DNA from: Azospirillum thermophilum | Lineage (GTDB): Bacteria; Pseudomonadota; Alphaproteobacteria; Azospirillales; Azospirillaceae | Reading direction: 5' to 3' | DNA: 64,000 nucleotides | NCBI RefSeq assembly: GCF_003130795.1 | Contig: NZ_CP029357.1 | Location: 428,501 to 492,500, forward strand | Notes under the pieces: model-generated | Told to the model about the DNA's origin: nothing | What the model saw: the letters and a program-made list of their open reading frames with translations, nothing else | Database searches by the model: none | Shown here: positions 29,913-39,941 of the stretch, one piece after another | Numbering within the stretch: the stretch's first letter is position 1 | Layout of the letters: every line of letters begins with the position of its first letter | Program-made: the position numbers and the translations under genes

Positions 29913-30809
29913 TCAGGAGGTCACGGTCGGCGGCACCGTGCGCACGTTGTTGACCGGCGGAGGAGTGTCGCTGGAGTTGATCACGTCGGGCCGGTTGTTC
30001 GACATGGCTGCGCCCACCAGACTCGACGCGGGGTTGCCCAGCCGGTCCTCGGCGAGGGTCGATCCGGGATTGTCGGTTCCGGTCGGCCGATCGCTGGTCG
30101 ACACCAAGGGGGCCGCGCCCGGACCCGGCTGGCTCCCGGCCACGGACGGCTCCGGCGTCCCGGCTGGCGCACCGGGCGGCGGGCCGGCTTCGAAACGGCT
30201 GGCGAGCGACGACAACTGCTGAGGCGACCGCCGCTCCGCCGAGGATATCCGGTCGATCGACCCGGAGATCGAGAAACCCGGCCGCAGGACGGTCTGGCTG
30301 TTGCCGCTGGTGTTCGTCATCCGCATCTCCTGACCGAACAGGAAGGTGCTGGAGGTGTTCTGCCCATTGGTCTCGACGATGGAGATGCCGCCCAGGATAC
30401 CGACGGTGGCGCTTGGCGTGCGCACCTCGGTTTCATGCCCCTTGCTGTTCAGCCCGCCCACGACCCGGACGCTGCCGGTGTTCAGCGTCATGGCGATCTT
30501 GCCCGACCGGCTCGCCTCGTCATGGTTGAAGACGTCGATCGACAGGCTGGAATCGGGGCCCAGGGTGATCGAGGATTGGTCGAGGAACAGGATGTGGATG
30601 ATGCCGTCCGGCCCCGTCCGCAGCTCCTCCCCGGCTCGCACGGCGTCGCCGAGGGCCACGGCCGTCGCGCTGCCCGCGATGCTGCGGGTCGACGCGACCG
30701 CACCCGTCACGACGCCGGCCCTGGAGCTATCCGCCGCAGCCGTCGAGGTGGCGACCGTCGTCAGCGCAGCCACCGCAAACAACCAATCTTTCGAATCTGC
30801 CGGTGCCAT
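29913..30809 (-). CDS. FecR-domain exported protein
   Basis: 298 aa. The N-terminus (DWLFAVAALTTVATSTAAADS) looks like a Sec signal peptide. Residues 40-170 form a FecR domain: VALGDAVRAGEELRTGPDG, LFLDQSSITLGPDSSLSID, VRTPSATVGILGGISIVE. The last 100 residues are Pro/Gly/Ser-rich and probably disordered. Stand-alone FecR proteins of this kind are periplasmic or surface-exposed and not tied to sigma-factor signalling. It follows the TPR/beta-barrel gene by 54 bases on the same strand, so the two are probably co-transcribed and may be a secreted protein and its outer-membrane partner. Confidence 0.75.
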   Translation of the reverse strand: MAPADSKDWLFAVAALTTVATSTAAADSSRAGVVTGAVASTRSIAGSATAVALGDAVRAGEELRTGPDGIIHILFLDQSSITLGPDSSLSIDVFNHDEASRSGKIAMTLNTGSVRVVGGLNSKGHETEVRTPSATVGILGGISIVETNGQNTSSTFLFGQEMRMTNTSGNSQTVLRPGFSISGSIDRISSAERRSPQQLSSLASRFEAGPPPGAPAGTPEPSVAGSQPGPGAAPLVSTSDRPTGTDNPGSTLAEDRLGNPASSLVGAAMSNNRPDVINSSDTPPPVNNVRTVPPTVTS

Positions 30810-30863
30810 CGTTCTCTCGTTCCATCCGATCCGGTATGAGGGAGCCCGGTCGCTTGTCCGCGG

Positions 30864-32249
30864 TTAAAAGTTCCAGACGACGCTGGTCTGTCCGATCAGA
30901 TTTCCATAGGAGTAGTTGGGCAGATTGGAATCCGACGTCGCGTATTCGACCGCCAGCACGAGCGAGATGGAGTCGACGACGGGAACCACCTGCTTTGCTC
31001 CGACGCGCCATTCCACATCCCGGCGGGTGACCGAGGGATCCACCAAGGGGTCGGAGCCGTCATACTGGCGCAGGGTCGGTCCGGCATAGAGGCTGCTGCC
31101 CCACAGCCGCCCCTCTCCACCGAAGGGGCTGGAGTAATTCACGCTGTAGGTCGCCCGCGCCTCGACGCTCCGGTAGGCGAAGTAGCGGCGGCTGGCATTG
31201 TGGTCGCGCAGCACGACGTCCAGTCCCACCGTCTGCAGGGGCGCCACCTCCTGCGTGCCGCGCAGTTGCAGGAACTGCTCGTAACCGCTCTGGGCGCCGG
31301 ATTCGAAGATGTCGGCCCGGTCGGCGAAGGCCGTCCGGCGGATGTCATAGGTCGCCCCCACCAGCGTTGCGCCGCCGTTGAGGCGGTAGTCGACGTCGAG
31401 GCCGACACCGGCGGACGCCATGTACTGATGGCCGTCCAGCAGCAGTTCGCTTCCGGCCAGATAGGGCCGAACCGTCAGATCGGGGGCATCGGACGGCGCC
31501 GGCTTGAAACGGACGCCGGTCGTCGCGCCCAGTGCCACCAGATCCCGGGGATCGTACTTGGTCGTCCGGGTGTTGTAATCGGCCGCATTCCGGTAGCGGT
31601 TGGCGAACAGGTTCGCCGTGGTCACCAGGGTAGCGCTGTCCTGCGTACCGAAATCCCATTCGTGGGCGGCGTTGGCGCTGAGGAAGGCGTCCATTCCCCC
31701 CTTGCGCCGCAACTCATCCCCCCTGGTGTAAGGCGCGCCGCCGAACATCAGCCTGTCCGACCGGGCGGCGGCGGTGGGGTTGGTTTGTCCCCGCAAGCCC
31801 ACGGACAGGCTGCCGACCAGGAAGCCCCCCGGCGCGGTGCGCCGCGCGATGTCCTGCACGAGGCTTTCCGCGACCTTGCGAACCTCGTTCGACAGGCGCG
31901 GATCGGCGAGTGCGGCGCGCAGGTAGCCTTCCGCCATACCGTAGGATTCGACCCGGTAGTAAAGGACGCCCAACTCCACCCGGATCGACGGATCGGCTGC
32001 GGGATCGAGAAGCAGCCGCTCCAGCGCCGCGATACCGCCTTCGTAGTTTCCGGCCGCGACCAGCAGGCGCGCATAGGTCTGCCCGGCCTGGAGATTGCCC
32101 GGACTGCGCAGAACCTCGCGGAAGGCCTCGTTCACCTGGGCGTCGGTGTTGGGGGTCGGAACCTGCTGGGCGAGTGCGGTCGCGCCGAGCGCGGAGACCC
32201 CACCCAGGACCATCGTCGCCATAAGGCCCACACGCAGCATCTTGCCCAT
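30864..32249 (-). CDS. TPR plus outer-membrane beta-barrel protein, Slam-like
   Basis: 461 aa. A signal peptide spans residues 1-28 (MLRVGLMATMVLGGVSALGA, then TALAQQ). TPR-like helices follow at 35-140 (LRSPGNLQAGQTYARLLVAA, RVELGVLYYRVESYGMAEGY). Alternating amphipathic strands rich in Tyr, Arg and Asp run to a terminal Phe (IGQTSVVWNF), the signature of a beta-barrel inserted by BAM. TPR plus about 14-stranded barrel and a C-terminal strand after SDSNLPNYSYGN resemble surface lipoprotein assembly modifiers (DUF560/Slam). I chose the ATG at 32249 for its signal peptide; the frame is open to 32549. The Slam link is by architecture only. Confidence 0.7.
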   Translation of the reverse strand: MGKMLRVGLMATMVLGGVSALGATALAQQVPTPNTDAQVNEAFREVLRSPGNLQAGQTYARLLVAAGNYEGGIAALERLLLDPAADPSIRVELGVLYYRVESYGMAEGYLRAALADPRLSNEVRKVAESLVQDIARRTAPGGFLVGSLSVGLRGQTNPTAAARSDRLMFGGAPYTRGDELRRKGGMDAFLSANAAHEWDFGTQDSATLVTTANLFANRYRNAADYNTRTTKYDPRDLVALGATTGVRFKPAPSDAPDLTVRPYLAGSELLLDGHQYMASAGVGLDVDYRLNGGATLVGATYDIRRTAFADRADIFESGAQSGYEQFLQLRGTQEVAPLQTVGLDVVLRDHNASRRYFAYRSVEARATYSVNYSSPFGGEGRLWGSSLYAGPTLRQYDGSDPLVDPSVTRRDVEWRVGAKQVVPVVDSISLVLAVEYATSDSNLPNYSYGNLIGQTSVVWNF

Positions 32250-32581
32250 TCCCCGCCCGAAACCCCCGTCATGCCCCCTGGCCGAACCAAATCGACAAGA
32301 GAGATCTAATTCCGCCTCACTCTGTCCACATTCAGTATTCTGGAGAGGGAAAGTCAATGATAAATTCAAAGGTAGAAATTGATTTCCGAAGCGAGGATGA
32401 CTTACATGGTCGCCAGGCGATTCGATGAGAGAAAATTTAATCTTCGCCACTCGTTGCGGTTTCATAGCTGACAGACGACACCTCGGGACAATTCTCAAGT
32501 TGCACCGGATTGAAACGAATTGTGACTTCGAGTGAATCCGATTGCTCACGTGAGAATCTACAGGTCGGACGTGGAGAGACC
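32250..32581. promoter_or_regulatory. AT-richer divergent promoter region with a CTCACGTGAG palindrome
   Basis: 332 bases that are visibly less GC-rich than the rest of the window, including long A/T stretches at 32335-32450. It separates the beta-barrel gene from the giant glycosyltransferase. A perfect 10-bp palindrome, CTCACGTGAG, at 32545-32554 lies 27 bases before the glycosyltransferase ATG and could be an operator. No defined promoter boxes are claimed. Confidence 0.5.
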
Positions 32582-35500
32582 ATGCTTCTTGAGAAATATG
32601 GAGAGATTGCTTCGGTTGTCCGTGACGGAAGCTGGGGGGACCTCAAGAAGTTTCTGAATGACCGCATGGATTCTCATGCAACCATTCTGGTCGTTCTCGC
32701 GGCAGACACCTGTCGGGTTCTTCCCGACCTGGGTATCGAGGAGCTTCTTCCGGATTACCATCTTCGGAGAGTCTTGAGCTCGACGCCGGCGGCCCGAGAC
32801 CGCCTGCTGGCATTGGCGCGTGAAGCGTCGGGTCTCGGCCGGTCCGGTTTCGCGGCGAACCTCCATCGGGCGGCGCTGGCACTCGACGGCCGTTGCCTGG
32901 AGGCCCGTCTCGCCCTCGTCTGGGACGCCTGCGGCCGTTCGGATTGGGAGACGGCCATCTACCATGCGGAATGCGCGTGCCGCGACACCCCGAGTCGGCG
33001 GAGGCGCCGGCGACGCTGGGCTGGGTGCAATGGGAGGCCGGACGACCGGACGAGGCGGCGGCAACGCTGGAGACGGCGCTGGAAAGCCACCCCGATCATG
33101 CGACGCTCCATTGGTACCTCGGCCATATGCGCAGCCGGGCCGGCCGGCATGCCGAAGCGGAACTGCTGCTCCGGCGTGCGCTGGAGCTCGCGCCGGATCT
33201 CGACGAGGCCATGGTGACGCTGGCCTGGGTGCTGGCCGATTCGGGCCGGCTGGACGAGGCGCTGGAGATGTCCCACGCCGCCGCCGAACGCGGGCGCCTT
33301 CCCCACCGGCTCGCACAGCTCGGCCATCTCCTGACGGAAAAGGGCGAAATCGAACCGGGCCTGACTCTTCTGAGGCATGCCTTCGCCACCGCCCCCGACG
33401 ACAGGAACACGCGGCGGCGGCTCGCCACCGCGCTGTTCCGCAATGGGCGCGCCGACCAGGCCTGGCCGCTCATCAAGCAGGGCTTGGCGCTGGCTCCCGA
33501 CGACCGGACGTTGCATCTGGCGCATGCTGCGATGCTGCGTGAAATCGGATCGACGACGCAGGCCCGCCTCGCCACGGCTTCGATCGTCGAGCGCTGGCCC
33601 GGCTGGGCCGAGGGATGGCTCCTGCTGGGCCAGATCGACCGCGACCGGGGCCTGATGGAGGAGGCTCTCCACGCTTTCACCCGCGCCCAGGACCTCGACC
33701 CCTCGCTCATCCCGGCCGTGGTTGCCCGGGCGCAGGTGCTGCTGCATTTCGGACGGGCGGTCGACGCGGCGTGGCTGATGGAATGCGTGCTGGACCAGGC
33801 ACCCGGCCATTCCGCCGCCCGCCGCCAGTACGCCTGGGCGCTGATCGGACAGCGCAGGAGCCGCGAGGCGCGGTCTCATCTGCACGCTCTGCTGCGGCAT
33901 GCCCGCCACAATGTGGAGCTGTGGATTCCGCTGTCCGTCGCACTTCATCAGATGGGCCGGCTCGGCGCCGCCCGGCTGGCGGCCCGGCGGGCCCGGCGCC
34001 TCGCACCCGCCCACGGCGACCTGCTGCGCCACGCCGCCACGCTGACGCTCGAAGCCGGCGACCTGACCGAGGCCCGGGAGCTGTGCGGCGCCCTGCTGCA
34101 CCTTGCGCCCGAGCACGGCCCGGTCCGGATCATGGCGAGCTTCATCCAGCAGGCCCTGGGCGATCTGGAGGAGGCGGAGCGGCATGCCGAGAAGGCGGTC
34201 CTGCTGACCCCCACGGACGCCGAGGCCTGGCGTTGCCTCGGCCAACTGCGGCACTGCCAGAACCGGCTGGCCGATGCGGAGGAAGCCCTCCACCACGCCC
34301 ATCGCCTCGCTCCGGCCCGAAGCGATGTGCTTGGCCAGCTCGCCTGGGTGCTGGCCGCCGACGACCGGCTGCCCGAGGCGCGGATGGCCACGATGAAGGC
34401 CTGTGAACTGGCGCCCGACCTGCCGGAGCGCTGGCTGGAGCACGCCGACATCCTCGGTCTGGCGGGCCGCCACGCCGAGGCCCTGCGCATCCTCGACACC
34501 ACTCCGGCGCTCGTCCCGCTGCCGCCCTCGGCCCAGGCGCTGGCGGCTCGGCTGCTGTTCGCCCGGGGATTGCGGGAGCCGGCATCCGGATCCTGCTGGG
34601 AAGCCGCCGCCCGGCATGTGGCGGCCCTCCTGTACCGCGACCGCGGGCATCACGAGGCGGCGCTGGTCGCAGTGCGCCTTCACGCCGCCGGCCATGCCGC
34701 GACCGGCGATCTGCTGCGGCTGATCCCGGCCGGGAATCGCCGGCGCGTCTATCTGGAGGTGCTGGAATGGCTGAGCGCGTTCGGCAATGCCGAGGAGGTG
34801 GCGCGGGTGACGGCGGCGGCGCGCGCCGCCTTCCCCCAGGACACCGAGATCGCGATCGCCTGCCTCTATCTGCGGGCGATGGCCGGCGCGGATGACGCGG
34901 AGGAAAGCGCCTGGGAGCTGCGGCAATGGGGCCTCGACCACGGCGCCGTCCACGGCCGCAACGCCTGCCGCCCCATGCCCGCTTCCACGCCCGGACGCCG
35001 CCTGCGGGTCGCCTATCTCGCCTCCCATTATCACCACGCGCTTCTCAACGGGATCCTGGCCGCGCACGATCCCGAGACGGTCGCGCTGCACCTCTATACC
35101 GACGATGCGCCGGGGCTTCCGGCCGACCTGCGGCAGCGCATCGCCCTGCACCCGCTGTCGGGCACCGACCTCGCGGCATCTTGCGCCGCCAACGGTATCG
35201 AGGTGGTGGTGGACACGGTGGGGCTCCACGCCTTCCACGGACAGGCGCCGGTCCTGCGTGCGCTGCGCCGGCGGATCGCACCGCTGCAATGCGGCTGGTT
35301 CGGCGGATGGGGAACAGGCGCCGGGCTGTACGACCTGCTCATCGCCGATGCGACCGCCATTCCCGACTCCTCCCGTGATCTTTACGGCGAGGCGGTCCTT
35401 CGCCTGGAGGGCGGGCAATGGAGCTGGACGCCGCCCGCTTCCGCCCCGGCGGTGGGGCCGCTGCCGGCGGCCGGGCGCGGCGGCGTCACCTTCGGCTGCG

Positions 35501-38090
35501 CGGTGCGCGGCTTCCGCTTGAACCGCCGCTGCCTGGAGCGCTGGGCCGACCTGCTCGCCGCCGTTCCGGGATCGCGCCTGGTGCTGCTGGGGCGCCATGG
35601 ACGGGACTGGGAATTCCGTCCCCGCTTCGCCGCCCTGCTGGCGGAACGCGGCCTTGATCCGGAGCGGGTCGGCTATCATCTGCACCGCCCGTACGGCGAC
35701 CATCTCCGCATCTTCCGGCAGATCGACATCGCGCTCGACAGCTTCCCCGCCAACGGCGGCCTCTGCCTGCCCGACGCCCTCTGGATGGGCGTGCCCGTCG
35801 TCACGCTGGCGGGCGGTGGAGAGAACAGGGGCGGTCTGGCGGAACGGCAGGGCGCTTCGATCCTGGAATCGGCCGGATGCTCCGGCTGGATCGCCCGCGA
35901 TCCCGACCAGTATGTCCGGATCGCGACGGACCTGGCCGCCGATCTCGACGGGCTTGCCGAAATCCGCCGCACGCTGCGCGACCGCCTGCGGGCCTCGCCG
36001 CTCCTCGACCCGCACCGGATCGCAAGCCAGCTGGAGGCCGCCTGGACCCGCATGCGGGACGGGATGCGGGAGGTCGCCGCCGCCGGGGATCTGAAATCGC
36101 GCTGCCGCGCCATCGCCCGGCGCGACGTGGCGGACTGGCTGGCTTGCGGCCGGAAGCTGTCCATGCCCGGCCCCGCCACACCCGACGTCCCGCCGGACAT
36201 CTCGGTGGTGCTGGTGCTGCACAACCAGGCGGGCCTCAGTCTCCAGACCCTGACGGCCCTGGCGGACCAGCGCGGCATCACGTTCGAAACCATCATCGTC
36301 GACAACGCCTCGCAGGACGAGACCGCCGACCTGCTCAGTCGGATCCATGGCGCGACCATCCTGCGCAACGAGGACAATGCCGGCTTCCTGCTGGCGGCCA
36401 ACCAGGGCGCCGCCCGCGCGCGCGGACGCCACCTCCTGTTCCTCAACAACGACGCCCTTCCCCATCGGGACGCCCTGGCCACCGCCCTGCGGCGCCTGGA
36501 CGGCGATCCCGCCATCGGCGTGGTCGGCGGGCGCATCCTGCACGTCGACGGCGCGCTGCAGGAGGCCGGATGCATCGCCTTCAGCGACGGCTCGACGGCC
36601 GGATACGGGCGGGGCGAGACTCCGGACCGGCCGGAATTCCGCTTCGTCCGCGATGCCGATTTCGTCTCCGGCGCGTTCCTGCTGATCCCGCGTCCGCTGT
36701 GGCTGGCGCTCGACGGGTTCGACACCGGGCTGGCACCGGCCTATTACGAGGACGCCGACCTGTGCTTCCGCGTGCGGCGGGCGGGCTTTCGGGTCGTCTA
36801 TGATCCTGCCGTCCTTCTCACTCATGTGGAAGGTGGCAGCGCCATCGGCGCGGATGCCGCCGCCGGCATGATGCGCACCAACCGACGCCCCTTCCTGGTC
36901 CGCCATGCCGACGAGCTGCGCCGGCGTCCGGCGCCCGCCGCCTCGCATCCGCTGCGCGACCGCTGGGCGTCGGTTCCGGCACCGAGGGTGCTGGTGCTGG
37001 ACAACATGGTCCCGCACCAGACCAGCGGCGCCGGCAATCCGCGCGCCCGGCTTCTGCTGCAGTCCCTGCACGGCTGCCACGTCACCTTCTTCCCGCTGTG
37101 GGGGGGCGACGAGTCGTGGGACGAGGTCTACGCGACCCTGCCCGACAACGTCGAGGTGATGCTGGGCGAACATGCCGGCACGCTGGAGAGCTTCCTCGAA
37201 CGCCGCCGCGACCTCTACGACATCCTGCTGGTCAGCCGTCCTCCGAACATGGCCCTGGTCGCCGACATCATGAGGCGGCGGTCCGGCCTGTTCGCGGGCA
37301 TGCGGCTGGTCTACGACGCCGAAGCGCTGTTCGCTCTGCGCGACATCGGCGCGGCGGCCGTCGGGGCAGGCCGCTGCCCCGCGCCGAGGCGAAGCGGCTG
37401 CTCAAGGCGGAACTGGACCTCGCCGCCTCGGCCGACTGCGTTCTGGCGGTTTCGGAACGCGAAGCCCGCCTCTTCGCCGGGGGCGGGGCGCGGACCGTCC
37501 ATGTCCTGAGCCACGGCGTTCCCCTCCGCGCGGAAACGCCGCCGTGGGAGGCGCGCGACGGCTTCCTGTTCGTCGGCGCCCTCACCCCCGGCAGCCCCAA
37601 CGAGGACAGCCTGCTGTGGCTGGCCAGGGACATCCTGCCGCGCCTGAACGACCGGCTGGGCCGCGCGATCCCCGTCACCATCATCGGGGAATGCCGCTCC
37701 GGCCGCATCGCCGCCCTGGCCTCCGACCAGATCAGGCTGGCCGGTCGTGCCGAGGACATCGGTCCCTGGTACGACCGCGCCCGCGTGTTCGTCGCACCCA
37801 CCCGCTTCGGGGCCGGCGTGGCGCTCAAGGTGATCGAGGCGGTCCGCTCCGGCATTCCGGTCGCCGCCACCGACCTGCTGGTGCGCCAACTCGGCTGGCA
37901 GTCGGGCGTTCAGGTGCTGGGCGCCCGCGACGCCGACGGCTTCGCCGCCGCCATGGCCCGCCTGCATGAGGACCCGGCCCTGTGGAACCGCGTCCGCGGC
38001 GCCGCGTCGCTCAAGGCCGCGGCCCAGTTCTCGCCCGAAACCTTCGCCCGCGTCCTGCGCGACGCGCTGGGCCTGGACGCGCCGCCATGA
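32582..38090 (+). CDS. Giant TPR-GT41-GT2-GT4 glycosyltransferase (two frameshifts in this sequence)
   Basis: About 1,836 aa after joining three frames. Residues about 130-720 are some fifteen TPR units (ATLHWYLGHMRSRAGRHAEA and repeats). Residues 805-1160 are a SPINDLY/OGT-type GT41 domain (LRVAYLASHYHHALLNGILA; DIALDSFPANGGLCLPDALW, MGVPVVTLAG). Residues 1205-1440 are GT2 (DISVVLVLHNQAGLSLQTL; LLFLNNDALPH; YYEDADLCFRVRRAGF). Residues 1467-1830 are GT4 (GFLFVGALTPGSPNEDSLLW; VFVAPTRFGAGVALKVIEA). The frame slips at CCCC 32988-32991 and GGGG 37363-37366; one base added at each restores continuity. The start at 32582 has GGAGAG just upstream. No membrane segments. It probably O-glycosylates a surface protein and extends the glycan. 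Confidence 0.85.
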
Positions 38091-38980
38091 CCATCGCCGT
38101 GCCCGCCGACATGCCACCGGACATCGAACTGACGCAACCCTGGCCGCTGCCGTTGCGCCGCCTGCTCCTGGAGGGGCGGCGGGACCTGCGGCAAGGCCGG
38201 ACCTTGCAGGCCATCCGCCGGTTCGAACGGGCGCTGGAACTGGAGCCCAACATACCGGAGGCACATCTCGGCCTCGCCCTTGCCCGGCGGCCGGGGCCCG
38301 GCTACCGGAGCTGGCTGGAGATCCTGCACAACGCCCTGCGCCCCGGCCTGTATGTGGAGATCGGGATCGAAACGGGCGGGACGCTGCGCCTGGCCGGCCC
38401 GGGCACCGCCGTGATCGGCATCGATCCCGATCCCAGGCTCCCCGCCGATGGGACGGTTGCACCCGATGCCCGGGTGTTCGCCATGACAAGCCAGGACTTC
38501 TTCGCCACGCCCGAGGCGGTGGCCGCCCTGCCCGGCCCGGTCGATCTGGCCTTCATCGACGGCGACCATCGCTTTGCCAGCGTGCTGCACGACTTCCTGG
38601 AACTGGAGGCGAGGATGGCACCCGACGGCGTCATCGCCGTGCACGACACCTGGCCGCTGGATGCCCGGACCGCCGCCAGCACCCGCCTGACGGGCTTCTA
38701 CAGCGGCGACGGGTGGAAGCTGGTTCCCTGTCTGCGCGCGCTGCGCCCCGATCTTCGCCTCATGACGATCCCGGCGGCGCCGACCGGTCTGACCCTGGTC
38801 ACCGGGCTGGACCCGGCCTCGACGCTGCTGCGCCGGCGGTTCGACCGGATCCTGGCCGCCTTCACGCCGCTGCCCTACGGCGCCGGGGCCGGGCACAGCC
38901 TCGCACTCGTCCGCAATGACGGCACCGCGCTGGATCAGTTGCTGGCATGGCGGGCGATGGCCACCGCGAAATCGTCCTGA
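38087..38980 (+). CDS. Class I SAM-dependent methyltransferase with N-terminal TPR-like unit
   Basis: 297 aa. Residues 15-60 contain one TPR-like helix pair (LLLEGRRDLRQGRTLQAIRR, FERALELEPNIPEAHLGLAL). The rest is a Rossmann methyltransferase of the Methyltransf_24 type: YVEIGIETGGTLRL is the SAM-binding loop, VIGIDPDPRLP the acidic strand, and DLAFIDGDHRFASVLHDFLE a metal- or substrate-binding motif. The ATG overlaps the stop of the giant glycosyltransferase by four bases (ATGA), so the two are co-translated and this enzyme may methylate the glycan made there. Its 3' end overlaps the convergent methyltransferase by 46 bases. Confidence 0.82.
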   Translation: MTIAVPADMPPDIELTQPWPLPLRRLLLEGRRDLRQGRTLQAIRRFERALELEPNIPEAHLGLALARRPGPGYRSWLEILHNALRPGLYVEIGIETGGTLRLAGPGTAVIGIDPDPRLPADGTVAPDARVFAMTSQDFFATPEAVAALPGPVDLAFIDGDHRFASVLHDFLELEARMAPDGVIAVHDTWPLDARTAASTRLTGFYSGDGWKLVPCLRALRPDLRLMTIPAAPTGLTLVTGLDPASTLLRRRFDRILAAFTPLPYGAGAGHSLALVRNDGTALDQLLAWRAMATAKSS

Positions 38981-39855
38981 CAGCGGCCGGTCGCCCGCAG
39001 ATGATCCGAAGCCTCGATCAGCAGCGCCAGATACTCCGGCCCGGACGGATCACCGCTGTGGTCCGGGTCGAAATGCTGGGCCAGATTCGACAGGACGAGG
39101 TGAAGCAGGTTTCCGCCATAGCCCCGGCAGACCTCGACCGTGAGATGATCGGCCATCACGCGCAGGATGTCGCGCGAGCGGACCGCCTCGCTGGGATCGT
39201 GGGCCGCCACCACGTCGGCGCCGACGCGATCGAAGCCGCGCCGGGTGTAGCCGGCCATGTTGTGGACCATCCGGTCGGGCAGGAGCTGGAGCAGGCGGTT
39301 GATCTGCAACACCTGCGCGTCCGTCCACTGGAAGCGGTCGGGCCCGACGTAATCGTCCAGGAACAGCCAGCCGCCGGGCACCAGAACCCGCCGGATCACC
39401 GCGAACAGTCCTTCCAGATTCTCACAGTGATGGATGGCGGAGCTGCTGAAGACGGCGTCGAACGGCCCGTCCACGTCAAGCGCGTTCATATCCCCGGTCC
39501 GGTACCGGATGCCGGTGATCCCGGCGTCACGGGCCGCCGCCTCGGCAACGGCGATCACGCGGGCGGAGATGTCCACCGCCACGACCTCCCGTACCCGTCC
39601 CTCGGCGATCAGCGAACGCTCCAGCTCGCCGCCGCCGCAGGCCAGGACGAGCACCCGGCCGAGCGGCAGGGGCCGTTCCCGGGCCACCCGGCGGAAGAAC
39701 CACGTGACGGCGTCGGTCTCGGCCTCCCCCGTCACATGGCGGTTGAACATGCGCCTGACGGCCGGCAGCCGGGACGCCTGCCAGCCGGCCGCCTCCCACG
39801 ACAGGGGATCGCCCCAGACCTCGTCGATGCGGTCGACGGCACGCGGATCCGTCAT
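38935..39855 (-). CDS. SAM-dependent methyltransferase
   Basis: 306-aa class I methyltransferase (Methyltransf_11/25 type). Motif I is RVLVLACGGGELERSL, motif II EVVAVDISARVIAVAEAAA, post-I YRTGDMNALDVDGPFDAVFS with SSAIHHCENL, and motif III LVPGGWLFLDDYVGPDRFQW. The C-terminal 100 residues are helical and unassigned. Several in-frame starts exist (39900 GTG, 39867, 39855); I prefer 39855, with GAGAGG twelve bases upstream, but this is uncertain. It sits convergent inside the glycan locus. Substrate unknown, plausibly a sugar or lipid intermediate. Confidence 0.8.
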   Translation of the reverse strand: MTDPRAVDRIDEVWGDPLSWEAAGWQASRLPAVRRMFNRHVTGEAETDAVTWFFRRVARERPLPLGRVLVLACGGGELERSLIAEGRVREVVAVDISARVIAVAEAAARDAGITGIRYRTGDMNALDVDGPFDAVFSSSAIHHCENLEGLFAVIRRVLVPGGWLFLDDYVGPDRFQWTDAQVLQINRLLQLLPDRMVHNMAGYTRRGFDRVGADVVAAHDPSEAVRSRDILRVMADHLTVEVCRGYGGNLLHLVLSNLAQHFDPDHSGDPSGPEYLALLIEASDHLRATGRCQDDFAVAIARHASN

Positions 39856-39941
39856 CGAATCAATCATCCTCTCGCACCCGGTCCATGGCAGCCGTTCCAC
39901 CAGTCATGCTAGCAAGAACCCCCCATTTCCGGAAGAACAGC

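Noticed and set aside
32959..37173. 1,404-codon minus-strand frame opposite the giant glycosyltransferase
   Set aside because: No domain signal; the plus-strand modules are unmistakable.
37363..37366. Programmed ribosomal frameshifting in the broken genes
   Set aside because: The eight sites share no slippery heptamer plus downstream structure, and they occur in unrelated genes; missing bases in G/C runs explain them better.
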